From contig CADEEH010000043.1 of the NCBI GenBank assembly GCA_902826305.1, positions 1 through 33,495 on the forward strand: DNA of 33,495 nt, read 5' to 3'. The notes beneath the pieces were generated by a model. It did not search any database and had not been told where the DNA came from. It saw only the letters and a list, made by a program, of their open reading frames with translations. Shown here in pieces: positions 8,191 through 16,356 of this stretch. Positions within the stretch are counted from its first letter, which is position 1. Each line of letters starts with the position of its first letter. Source of the DNA: an uncultured Burkholderiales bacterium (GTDB lineage Bacteria > Pseudomonadota > Gammaproteobacteria > Burkholderiales > Burkholderiaceae_E). The translations under genes were made by a program, and so were the position numbers.

Positions 8191-9669
8191 CTAACGCGGA
8201 ACTTGCGCCAATACGCCGGCGACCGCCCGCGTCAGTGTCGTCGCATACGACAGGTGCAGGAACTCGTTGGGTCCGTGGGCGTTGGACTTCGGCCCGAGCA
8301 CGCCGGTGATCACGAACTGCGCGGCGGGGAACTTGCGCCCGAGCATGTTCATGAAAGGAATCGTCCCGCCCTCGCCCATCCACGCGGCCGGCTGGCCGTA
8401 ACACTGCTGCGAGCAGCGTTCGAGGACATCGGCGAGCCACGGCGCGGTCGGCGGTGCGTTCCAGCCGGTCGCGCCGAAATCCGGATCGAAGCTCACGCGG
8501 GCGTTGTACGGCGAGTCCTGTTCGAGCAGCCGTTTCATCTCGCGGGTCGCCTGTTCGCCATCGACCGTCGGCGGCAGACGCATCGACAGCTTCAGCGACG
8601 TCTTCGGCCGCAGCACGTTGCCGGCCGAGTCGAGCGAGGGGAAGCCGGCCGCACCGGTGACCGACAGCGCGGGCCGCCAGGTCCGGTTCAGGATCGCCTC
8701 GACCGGGTCGGTTGTCGTCGGCATCGAGAACATCGCCGCGTGGGCATGCCCGGCGGGTGCGTGGTTGCAGCTCACCCACGGGAACTGTTTCCAGACCGTG
8801 TCGCCGAGGATCGTGCCGGCGGCCTTCGCCTGCGCCAGGCGCTCGGCGGGGATCGGCGCCTGGAACACATCGGGAAGAACCTGCCCGGTCTTCGGGTCGT
8901 CGAGCCGGTTCAACAACTGGCGCGCGATGCGGAACGACGACGGCACGATGCCGCTCGCGTTGCCGGAGTGCACACCCTCGTCGAGGATCTCCACCGTCAG
9001 CGTGCCGCCGATCAGGCCGCGCAGCGAGGTGGTGACCCAGAGCTGGTCGTAGTTGCCACAACCGGAATCGAGCCCGATCACCAGTTGCACGTCGCCCATC
9101 CGTGGCGCGAGCAGTTCGAGGTACGCGGGCAGGTCGTAGCTGCCGCTCTCCTCGCAGGTCTCGATCAGCCCGACACAGCGCGGCCGGGCCACCCCCTGCG
9201 TGTCGAGGGCGGCGATCGCGGTCAGCGACGCGAAGATCGCATAACCGTCGTCGGCGCTGCCACGGCCGTACAACCGGCCGTCCTCGATCACCGGTTTCCA
9301 CGGCCCGAGATCGTCGCGCCAGCCGGTCATCTCCGGCTGCTTGTCCAGGTGGCCGTAGAAGAGCACGGTCCGGTCCGAGCCGAGCCCACGGGTCGCCGGC
9401 ACGTCGAAGAAGATGCAAGGTGTGCGGCCGTCGATCGACACGACCTCGATGGTCATCCCGGCCAGTGCCTGCGAGCCGGCCGCGTCGATCGGCTGGGCGA
9501 GTGCCCACTGGTGAGCCATCCGGATCACCGCCTCCAGATGCCCATGAGCGGCCCAGCTCGGATCGAACGACGGCGACTTGGCCGGGATGCGCACGTACTC
9601 GACCAGCCTCGGGGTGATGTCGTCGCGCCACTTGCGGTCGATGAAAGGGGCGAGGTCGTCGAGCTTCAT
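8191..9669 (-). CDS. M20-family metallopeptidase (carnosinase/DapE-like dipeptidase)
   Basis: A 492-residue zinc peptidase of the M20 family, presumably cytoplasmic as no signal peptide is seen. Catalytic motifs are present in order: FYGHLDKQPE (His107 ligand, Asp109), RGSADDG (Asp140 bridging ligand), ETCEESGS (Glu173 general base, Glu174 ligand), GLDSG (Asp201) and a C-terminal SNAHGPNE histidine. The lid/dimer domain lies between about residues 215 and 370. The GHLDxQP form and length suggest a carnosinase-like di- or tripeptidase rather than DapE or ArgE; the substrate is not resolvable. The ATG at 9667-9669 has AGGAG 7 bases upstream. The gene is divergent from the HAD hydrolase gene across 206 bases in which I see no confident promoter. 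Confidence 0.9.
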   Translation of the reverse strand: MKLDDLAPFIDRKWRDDITPRLVEYVRIPAKSPSFDPSWAAHGHLEAVIRMAHQWALAQPIDAAGSQALAGMTIEVVSIDGRTPCIFFDVPATRGLGSDRTVLFYGHLDKQPEMTGWRDDLGPWKPVIEDGRLYGRGSADDGYAIFASLTAIAALDTQGVARPRCVGLIETCEESGSYDLPAYLELLAPRMGDVQLVIGLDSGCGNYDQLWVTTSLRGLIGGTLTVEILDEGVHSGNASGIVPSSFRIARQLLNRLDDPKTGQVLPDVFQAPIPAERLAQAKAAGTILGDTVWKQFPWVSCNHAPAGHAHAAMFSMPTTTDPVEAILNRTWRPALSVTGAAGFPSLDSAGNVLRPKTSLKLSMRLPPTVDGEQATREMKRLLEQDSPYNARVSFDPDFGATGWNAPPTAPWLADVLERCSQQCYGQPAAWMGEGGTIPFMNMLGRKFPAAQFVITGVLGPKSNAHGPNEFLHLSYATTLTRAVAGVLAQVPR

Positions 9670-9875
9670 GCGTGTGCTCCTGCGCATCGTCCCGCGGGCG
9701 GGCCGCCGCGGCCGTGATGCCGATCCCGCAAGGTACTCCACCCGTGCCCGACCGATCAACGCACCATCCGTCGGCTCGCGGTCATCGGCGGCTGGTTTAT
9801 TCTGGTGATCGGCGCGCCGCGGGCGCGGGACGGACACGGACGGACGATGCAATACGATCGGCTGCGAGGGTGTCG

Positions 9876-10538
9876 ATGAACCTGGTGCGACCGGTCGCGG
9901 CCCGGATCGATGCGGTGATCTTCGATTTCGGCGGCGTGATCACCAGTTCACCGTTCGAGGCGTTCACCCGCTTCGAGCGCGAACGCGGCTTGCCGCCGGA
10001 CTTCCTGCGCCGGGTCAACGCGACCAACCCCGAGGACAACGCGTGGGCCCGCTTCGAGCGTAGCGCGATCGACCTCGCCACGTTCGACGCCGACTTCGCG
10101 GCGGAGTGCGAAGCCTTCGGCCATCACGTGCGCGGGCGCGAGGTGATCGCGCTCCTCGGCGGCGTCGTCCGTCCACGCATGGTCGAGGCGGTGCGCACGC
10201 TTCGATCCCGCGTGAAGACCGGGCTGATCACCAACAACGTGTCCGCCGACGAGGTCGAGGGGTTCACGACCCCCGAGCAGCGCCGGATCATGGCGCTGTT
10301 CGACCATGTGATCGAGAGTGCAAAGGCCGGTGTGCGCAAGCCCGATCCGCGGATCTACACGATGATGACCGACGCACTCGGTGTCGCGCCCGCGCATGCG
10401 GTGTTCCTCGATGATCTGGGCGTGAACCTGAAGCCGGCCCGCTCGCTCGGCATGCACACGATCAAGGTCGGCGACCCGGAGCTGGCGCTGGCCGAACTGG
10501 AAGCGCTGGTCGGTTTCTCGCTTGGCGACGGGCAGTGA
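9876..10538 (+). CDS. HAD-superfamily hydrolase (ACAD10/epoxide-hydrolase-N-like)
   Basis: A 220-residue HAD protein. Motif I is VIFDFGGVIT: nucleophile Asp17 is followed at +2 by Gly rather than the usual Asp. Motif II is GLITNN, motif III lysine lies in VRKPDPRIY, and motif IV is VFLDDLGVNL. The cap is the small helical subclass I type. The FDFGGV form is typical of the HAD domain of ACAD10 and related proteins, so the standard phosphatase acid/base residue is missing and the activity may differ from ordinary phosphatase action. The ATG at 9876 has only a weak GAGGG upstream. The gene is alone on this strand and convergent with rsmA. Confidence 0.85.
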   Translation: MNLVRPVAARIDAVIFDFGGVITSSPFEAFTRFERERGLPPDFLRRVNATNPEDNAWARFERSAIDLATFDADFAAECEAFGHHVRGREVIALLGGVVRPRMVEAVRTLRSRVKTGLITNNVSADEVEGFTTPEQRRIMALFDHVIESAKAGVRKPDPRIYTMMTDALGVAPAHAVFLDDLGVNLKPARSLGMHTIKVGDPELALAELEALVGFSLGDGQ

Positions 10539-10557
10539 CGTCCGACCCGCGATGGCC

Positions 10558-10587
10558 ACCGCGGCACCACGGCCGCGGGGCCGCGGT
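10558..10587. terminator. GC-rich inverted repeat between convergent HAD gene and rsmA
   Basis: ACCGCGGC (10558-10565) pairs with GCCGCGGT (10580-10587), with a 14-base loop. It overlaps the rsmA stop and follows the HAD gene stop by 19 bases. There is no T-run, so termination is only a possibility. Confidence 0.3.
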
Positions 10588-11366
10588 CAGCCCGCCTGCT
10601 CGATCCGGCGTGCGAGCTCGACGAACCGCTCGACCGGCAGGTCCTGCGCCCGGTCGGTCGGCGACAGCTCGGGCGCCGCGATGCCGCGGGCTTCGAGCCA
10701 CGGCAGCAGCGTGTTTCGCAACATCTTGCGCCGCTGGCCGAACGCGGCGGCGAGCATCTGCGACAACGTCGCCGCCGACACGCCGGGGGCATCCGTGATC
10801 CGCGGGATCATCCGCAGCAGCGCCGAGTGCACGTCGGGCGGCGGGTCGAACGCCTGCGGACCGACGTCGAACACCCGCTCGACGCGGTAGAACGCCTGCA
10901 GCAGCACACCGAGCCGGCCGTAGTCGCTGCCCGACGGCTCGGCGACGATCCGCTCGACGACCTCGCGCTGGAGCAGGAAATGCTGATCGACGACCCGCTC
11001 GCGCACGTCGATCAGGTGCACCAGCAGCGGCGACGAGATGTTGTACGGCAGGTTGCCGACGACCCGCAGCGCGCGGCCCGCGGGTGCGACCGAGGTGAAG
11101 TCGAAGCGCAGCGCGTCGGCCTGGTGCAGTTCGAGCCGTTCGGGCGGATGACGACGCAACAGCCTTGCACACAGGTCGCGATCGATCTCGACCGCGGTGA
11201 GCCGCGGCACCCGCGCCAGCAGGTGATCGGTCAAGGCGCCCTGCCCGGGGCCGATCTCGACCAGTGCCTGGCCGGGTTGCGGGTCGATCGCGGACACGAT
11301 CGCCTCGAGCACCGCGCGATCGACCAGGAAGTGCTGGCCGAAACGCTTGCGTGCGACGTGTTTCAG
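10587..11366 (-). CDS. rsmA: 16S rRNA (adenine1518/1519-N6)-dimethyltransferase RsmA, probable CTG start
   Basis: The enzyme dimethylates two adjacent adenosines in the last hairpin of 16S rRNA late in 30S assembly. Signatures are KRFGQHFL at the start, the SAM motif EIGPGQG (38-44) and the target-base motif NLPYN (105-109). No ATG, GTG or TTG occurs in frame between the conserved start and an ATG at 11495 that lies inside surA. The best start is CTG at 11364-11366, giving (M)KHVARKRFGQHFL, with GGGAG 7 bases upstream; the protein is then 259 residues, near the usual 260-275. It is the last gene of lptD-surA-rsmA, 46 bases after surA. Confidence 0.92.
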   Translation of the reverse strand: MKHVARKRFGQHFLVDRAVLEAIVSAIDPQPGQALVEIGPGQGALTDHLLARVPRLTAVEIDRDLCARLLRRHPPERLELHQADALRFDFTSVAPAGRALRVVGNLPYNISSPLLVHLIDVRERVVDQHFLLQREVVERIVAEPSGSDYGRLGVLLQAFYRVERVFDVGPQAFDPPPDVHSALLRMIPRITDAPGVSAATLSQMLAAAFGQRRKMLRNTLLPWLEARGIAAPELSPTDRAQDLPVERFVELARRIEQAG

Positions 11367-11412
11367 CGCAAGGCTCCCGGCGCGCAGCCTGGCGACCGGT
11401 CGGGCCCGGGTC

Positions 11413-12714
11413 TCACTCGAGCCGGTACTCGACGTACGTCCGGTCGCGCAGCTGACGCAGCCAGTCCTGGTAGTTCTCGTCGGCCCGTCGATCACGCAAC
11501 GCCTGCCGCGCGAGCATCCGCTGGCGGTCGGCCGACATCTCGTCGGTGCGCCGACCGAGCACCTGGATCAGGTGCACGCCGAAACTCGTGCGCACCGGCT
11601 GCGAGATGTCGTTCTCGCCGAGTGCGTCCATCGCCCGCTCGAACTCCGGCACCGTGTCGCCGGGGTAGATCCAGCCGAGATCGCCGCCGCGCCCGGAACT
11701 GCCGTCGGCCGAATACTGGCGTGCCATGTCGGCGAAATCGGCGCTGCCCGCCAGGATCCGTTCGCGCACGTCGCGCAGCCGTCGCTCGGCCTCGGCCTCG
11801 GGCACCGAGTCGGTGATGCGGACCAGGATGTGGCGGGCCTGGGTCTGCTTCACCGGCTGACCGCCGCCGAGCGCCGATCCGCTGCGACGCTCGAGCAGCT
11901 TGACCAGATGGAAGCCGGCCGGGCTGCGCAGCGGACCGGTGCTCTCGCCGGGTTTGAGCCGGGCGACCGCATCGACGAACAGCTGCGGCAGCCGATCCGC
12001 CGGCCGCCAGCCGATGCCGCCCCCGCTCATCGCCTCCGGACCGTCGGAGAACGAAGCGGCCAGGCGACCGAAGTCCGCGCCGGTCTTGATCTGGCGCGCC
12101 AGGTCCTCGGCCCGGCGCCGCCGGTCGTCGATCTGCTCGGCCGACGCACCCTCCGGCACGCGGACCAGGATGTGGGCGAGGTTCAGCTCGCTGCCCGGGG
12201 TCCCCTGGGTCGCCGATTCGGCCAGGAACGCATCGACGTCGGCCTCGCTCACCTGCACCCGCGATTCGACTTCGCGTTCGCGCAGCCGCGCGAGCAGGAT
12301 CTGTTCGCGCACGTCGTCGCGGAAACGGGCGAACGGCGTGCCTTCGCCCTCGACCCGACGCCGCAGCTCCGACACCGCGATCCGGTTCTCGTCGGCGATG
12401 CGTCCCAGCGCGCGGTCGACCTGGCCTTCATCGACGCGCAGGCCCAGGTCGCGCGCCCGCTGCAACTGGGCCCGGTCGACGATCATCCGCTCGAGCACCT
12501 GTTTCATCAGCGCATCACGCGGCGGTCCCTGCACCTTCTGCGCACGCAGCTGCTGCTCGACCACCACCAGGCGCTGATCCAGCTCGCGCGCGGTGATCAC
12601 TTCGGTGTTCACGACCGCGACGACCCGATCGAGTTCGGTGGGCGTGGCCGCTTGCGCCGCGGCGGTCCCGAACGCGACCGCGGCGAGCGCGAGGATCCGG
12701 CGCATCGTGTTCAT
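11413..12714 (-). CDS. surA: periplasmic peptidyl-prolyl isomerase/chaperone SurA
   Basis: A 433-residue periplasmic chaperone that escorts outer-membrane barrel proteins, including LptD, to the BAM complex. It has a signal peptide (MRRILALAAVAFGTAAAQA), an N-terminal chaperone domain opening with LDRVVAVVNTEVITARELDQR, and two parvulin domains: about 170-275 (LAHILVRV ... GIGWRPADRLP) and about 285-390 (ARHILVRI ... GGDLGWIYPGDTVPEFE, ending SFGVHLIQV). The ATG at 12712-12714 overlaps the lptD stop (ATGA), so the two are translationally coupled. An internal ATG at codon 4 would also give a full signal peptide. The gene order is as in other proteobacteria except that pdxA does not follow. Confidence 0.96.
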   Translation of the reverse strand: MNTMRRILALAAVAFGTAAAQAATPTELDRVVAVVNTEVITARELDQRLVVVEQQLRAQKVQGPPRDALMKQVLERMIVDRAQLQRARDLGLRVDEGQVDRALGRIADENRIAVSELRRRVEGEGTPFARFRDDVREQILLARLREREVESRVQVSEADVDAFLAESATQGTPGSELNLAHILVRVPEGASAEQIDDRRRRAEDLARQIKTGADFGRLAASFSDGPEAMSGGGIGWRPADRLPQLFVDAVARLKPGESTGPLRSPAGFHLVKLLERRSGSALGGGQPVKQTQARHILVRITDSVPEAEAERRLRDVRERILAGSADFADMARQYSADGSSGRGGDLGWIYPGDTVPEFERAMDALGENDISQPVRTSFGVHLIQVLGRRTDEMSADRQRMLARQALRDRRADENYQDWLRQLRDRTYVEYRLE

Positions 12715-15020
12715 TCGTACCCGTAGTAGCGTGAGGGAGGCGACTCCCGGTCCTGCGGCAGCCGGTAGCCGGGGATGTTGCGTCTCAATATATCAAACGG
12801 GTCGGATCCGATGCGGGCGACCCCGGTCAGCTCGAGCTGCACGAAGAACGCGCTGGTGGTGGACCCTTGCGCGGTGACGAACCGGGTGGCGACGAACTGC
12901 GTGGCCCAGCAGTCGCGGCGATACTCGAAGCCGAGCACACCTTCGATGATGCCGGGCTTGGCCGGCACGACGGTCAGCGTCGCATCGTCGATCCGGCGGT
13001 CGAGCCACGAGTAGTTGACCCTGCCCAGTCCGGTCCAGTTGCGCGAGATCGGCCAGCGCCACGAGGTGTCGACCTGGCCGAGCTGCTCGCGCCGGTAGCG
13101 TACCCCGAAGTTGAAGACCCGTCCGTCCCCGGGCAGGTAGCGCCACAGCGCGGTGGCGCGCGGGACACGCGAGTTCTGCTGGGAGAACTGCAAGCCGCTG
13201 TCGAACGACATGCCGTTGCCGAGGTCGCCGGCCGCGGCCACCAGCCAATCGTTGCTCGAGTCGATCAGCGGCGCGAGCGAGGTGATCTGCACCCGTTGGG
13301 CGGAGAAGTAGCGTCGCTGGCCTACCGCGAAGCGGAAACGCTCGGCGCCGGTGTCCGGATCGATCAGCCGGGTCAGGGCCGCGGCGGTCAGGTGGTTGGC
13401 ATCGGCGATCCGGTCGTGGCCGACGAACGTGTTCTCGGAGAAGAGCTGGCCGAAGGTGAAGTCGGCATAGGTGGTGTCGAACACCGGAAAGCCGCTCTGC
13501 TCGCGATACGGTGTACGCACGTAGAACAGCCGCGGCTCCAGCGTCTGGGTCAGCCCGCGCTCGAACAGGCGCACCGGCCGCTCGAACACGAGACCGGAGT
13601 CGAGCGAAAACGTCGGCACCACCCGGTTCAGGTCGAGCTCGGTGCCGCCCGGGTTCCGATCGAGCCGGTAGCTGGCGGCGTGTACACCGACTTTCGGGAT
13701 CACGAAGCCGCCCGGACGGCGCCACGGATAACTGACCGTCGGGTTGACGACCAGGCGCGCACCCTCGGCCAGCGTCTGCACCGGCTGCGTCGTGACCAGC
13801 GGCTGGTTGAAATAGGTGCCGTCGACCGTCATCCCGAGATCGAAGCCGCCGGCATCGGCGCGATCGTAGCGCGCGAGCAGTTGCGGCACACGTTCGGGCG
13901 GCGGCGCGGCGCGTGCCTCGAGGATGTTCTGGAAGGTCGAGATCCGGCCGAGCAGATTCCAGTTGCCGATGCCGCGGCCGATGAAGATCTCGCGCGGCAG
14001 GCTGCGATCGGCGCTGCCCAGGATCGTGCGCGCGTAGTCGATGAAATAACGATCGTCCGACACGCCGCGCGCGTTCCAGCCGCCACCCCAGCCGCCGCGG
14101 GAGAAGTTGCCGCGCAACGACCACTGGTAACGCGCGGTGTCGGTCTCGGTGTCGCGCGGCGTGTACTCGAAGCGCGACTCGCCGAGATACCACGGTTCCA
14201 TGAACCGGTACTCGCCGCCCAGCTGGTAGCCGCGGCGGGTCGACACGCGGGTGAACAGCGTCGCATCCCGGTTCGGCGCGATGTTCCAGTAGTACGGCAG
14301 GAGCACCTCGGGACCGGTGCGCGAGGTCAGGAACAGGGTCGGCGCGAGGAACCCGCTGCGCCGCTCGTCGCCGAGCGAGAAGCCGAACACCGGCGCGGCC
14401 GCGATCGGCACGTCCTTGAAGTACAGCGTCGCCGATCGTCCCGTGCCCTGGCCTTCTCCCTGGTCCAGCTCGAGCGATCTCGCGCGCAGGTACCAGTCGG
14501 GCTCCTCGGGACGGCAGGTGGTGTAGGTCGCATTTCGGAACGCGACCCGGTCGCGGCCGAGGAACTCGATCGCATCGGCCCCGCCGCGTCCGTTGTAGAC
14601 CGACAGGCGATAGGCGGGCTGGGCGAGGAATCCTTCGTTGGCATCGATCTTCAGCCGCAGTTCGGAGCCGGTGAACACGGTGCCCTGACGGCTCATGCGG
14701 ACGTTGCCGACCGCGATCACCTCGTCGTCGGTGTCGTAGTAGGTGATCCGGTCGGCACGGATGGTGGTGCCCGATCGCCGCAGTTCCGCTTCGCCGGCGA
14801 GGGTGGATTCGCGGCCGATGCGACCTTCGGCCCGGTCGCCGCGTCCGAACATCGGCGCGCCCGACATCGCCGGCTGTTCCTCGCCGAGCGCCGGGGCCAT
14901 CTTCAGTCGAAGCGGCGGCAGCGGCCGATTGTCGTCGGCGGCCCTCGATGCAACCAGGGGGACCACGGCCATCACGATGCCGAGGACAAGGGCCGGCCAC
15001 CGTCGGCCGGCCGCCGGCAC
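12711..15020 (-). CDS. lptD: LPS-assembly outer membrane protein LptD
   Basis: LptD inserts lipopolysaccharide into the outer leaflet as the barrel of the LptD/LptE complex. The N-terminal OstA-like jellyroll (GEAELRRSGTTIRADRITYY...EVIAVGNVRMSRQG) is followed by a long beta-barrel domain rich in Tyr/Arg/Phe strands. I prefer the GTG at 15018-15020: GAGGT lies 5 bases upstream and the product (769 residues) starts directly with a good signal peptide, LVLGIVMAVVPLVASRA. An ATG at 15104 would add 28 residues and has no ribosome site. Only two cysteines are present (169 and 704), so a single N-domain-to-barrel disulphide is possible, versus four cysteines in E. coli. The stop overlaps the surA start. 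Confidence 0.95.
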   Translation of the reverse strand: MPAAGRRWPALVLGIVMAVVPLVASRAADDNRPLPPLRLKMAPALGEEQPAMSGAPMFGRGDRAEGRIGRESTLAGEAELRRSGTTIRADRITYYDTDDEVIAVGNVRMSRQGTVFTGSELRLKIDANEGFLAQPAYRLSVYNGRGGADAIEFLGRDRVAFRNATYTTCRPEEPDWYLRARSLELDQGEGQGTGRSATLYFKDVPIAAAPVFGFSLGDERRSGFLAPTLFLTSRTGPEVLLPYYWNIAPNRDATLFTRVSTRRGYQLGGEYRFMEPWYLGESRFEYTPRDTETDTARYQWSLRGNFSRGGWGGGWNARGVSDDRYFIDYARTILGSADRSLPREIFIGRGIGNWNLLGRISTFQNILEARAAPPPERVPQLLARYDRADAGGFDLGMTVDGTYFNQPLVTTQPVQTLAEGARLVVNPTVSYPWRRPGGFVIPKVGVHAASYRLDRNPGGTELDLNRVVPTFSLDSGLVFERPVRLFERGLTQTLEPRLFYVRTPYREQSGFPVFDTTYADFTFGQLFSENTFVGHDRIADANHLTAAALTRLIDPDTGAERFRFAVGQRRYFSAQRVQITSLAPLIDSSNDWLVAAAGDLGNGMSFDSGLQFSQQNSRVPRATALWRYLPGDGRVFNFGVRYRREQLGQVDTSWRWPISRNWTGLGRVNYSWLDRRIDDATLTVVPAKPGIIEGVLGFEYRRDCWATQFVATRFVTAQGSTTSAFFVQLELTGVARIGSDPFDILRRNIPGYRLPQDRESPPSRYYGYE

Positions 15021-15255
15021 GTTGACCTCACCCGACGTCGGCCCGACCCGCCGCCCGGCCGTGAGCCGCTCCGGGGCGCTCAGCGCGCGGTCACCGGAAG
15101 GCATCGAACAGGTCCATGGGGCGGGGGTCCGCAAGTTGGGATAGGCCGCAACGCTGCCGGTACACGTCCCGGCCATCGAATCGTCGGTCCGGACATGCTC
15201 CGACGGACCACAAACGCCCGCCGGTCGGAAACGCGCCGGGCGCAGGCGGCTCGGT

Positions 15256-15261
15256 ATTATA
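15256..15261 (-). promoter_or_regulatory. perfect -10 hexamer between lptD and amgK
   Basis: On the minus strand the bases read TATAAT, the only consensus -10 hexamer noticed in an AT-poor window; on the plus strand the overlapping 15255-15260 reads TATTAT. No good -35 is present 16-18 bases away on either strand. On the plus strand it lies too close to the amgK ATG (12 bases) for a normal leader, so an lptD role with a leader of about 230 bases is more likely. Confidence 0.35.
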
Positions 15262-15272
15262 GGATCGCCCTC

Positions 15273-16355
15273 ATGACCTCCCCGCCCGCGACCCCGTCCC
15301 ACGTCGAAGGCGACGATCCGCGTCGGGCCCGGCTGCTCGATTGGCTGGCCCCGCTTGCGTCGCGATACGCACTCGATCCCGGTTCGATGCGACCGGCCTC
15401 GAACGACGCCAGCTTCCGTCGCTACTTCCGGCTCGACAGCGCCGATCCCGCGATCGGCTCGCTGATCGCGATGGATGCGCCACCGCCGATGGAGGACTGC
15501 GGCCCGTTCCTGCACGCGGCCGCGCAACTGGCGGCCGCCGGTGTGTCGGTGCCGGCCGTGTTCGCACAGGATCTGGCGCAAGGCTTCCTGCTGCTCGGCG
15601 ATCTCGGCCATACGACGTATCTGGACGAGATCGCGGCACTGGCCGGCGGTGGCGGCGGGCCACGTTCCGTGCACCAGTTGTATCTCGACGCGATCGACAC
15701 GCTGGTGCGGATGCAGGTCGCGAGTCGCGACGGTGTGTTCCCGCTCTACGACCGGGAACTGCTGCTGCGCGAACTGAACCTGTACCCCGACTGGTATGTC
15801 GCCCGCCACAAGGCGGTCAGGCTCGACGACGCCGAGCGGGCCGCGCTGCAGGGCGTGTTCGAGACGATCCTCGCCAACAACCTCGCCCAGCCGCGTGTGT
15901 TCGTCCATCGCGACTACCACTCGCGCAACCTGATGGTCGTGCCGGGCCCGGGCAACCCGGGTGTGCTCGACTTCCAGGACGCGGTCCACGGCCCGATCAC
16001 CTACGACCTGGTGTCGCTGCTGCGCGACGCCTACATCCGATGGCCCGAGGAGCAGGTGATCGACTGGACCGTGCGGTATTGGGAGCGGGCGCGGGCCGCC
16101 GGGCTGCCGGTGCCGGCCGCGTTCGATGATTTCTGGCGCGACTTCGAGTTCATGGGACTGCAGCGCCACATCAAGGTGCTCGGCATCTTCGCGCGGCTGT
16201 TCCACCGCGACGGCAAGGACCGCTATCTGGCCGACATGCCGGTGGTGTTCGACTACGTGATCGCCACCGTGCGCCGTTACCGCGCGTTCGATCCGCTGCG
16301 GGCGCTGATCGACCGGATCGAGGACACACGGCCCGGGGCCGGCGCGGGCCGCTGA
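15273..16355 (+). CDS. amgK: anomeric MurNAc/GlcNAc kinase AmgK
   Basis: A 360-residue cytoplasmic aminoglycoside-phosphotransferase-fold kinase. AmgK phosphorylates MurNAc or GlcNAc at the anomeric carbon in the peptidoglycan-recycling bypass that avoids de novo UDP-MurNAc synthesis. The catalytic loop is VHRDYHSRN (His212, Asp214, Asn219), followed by the metal-binding LDFQDAVHGP (Asp233). The N-terminal PASNDASFRRYFRL is typical of the family. The ATG at 15273 follows AGGAT at 7 bases. The stop is one base from the murU start, and the pair lies divergent from lptD, the arrangement known for amgK-murU in Pseudomonas. Confidence 0.9.
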   Translation: MTSPPATPSHVEGDDPRRARLLDWLAPLASRYALDPGSMRPASNDASFRRYFRLDSADPAIGSLIAMDAPPPMEDCGPFLHAAAQLAAAGVSVPAVFAQDLAQGFLLLGDLGHTTYLDEIAALAGGGGGPRSVHQLYLDAIDTLVRMQVASRDGVFPLYDRELLLRELNLYPDWYVARHKAVRLDDAERAALQGVFETILANNLAQPRVFVHRDYHSRNLMVVPGPGNPGVLDFQDAVHGPITYDLVSLLRDAYIRWPEEQVIDWTVRYWERARAAGLPVPAAFDDFWRDFEFMGLQRHIKVLGIFARLFHRDGKDRYLADMPVVFDYVIATVRRYRAFDPLRALIDRIEDTRPGAGAGR

Positions 16356-16356
16356 C

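Noticed and set aside
8012..9631. 539-codon minus-strand frame overlapping the M20 peptidase
   Set aside because: The peptidase frame on the same strand has every catalytic motif; the other frame gives low-complexity Arg/Gly sequence.
9847..9879. Ten-codon reading frame overlapping the HAD gene start (ATGA)
   Set aside because: There is no ribosome site in front of it and it is short enough to arise by chance.
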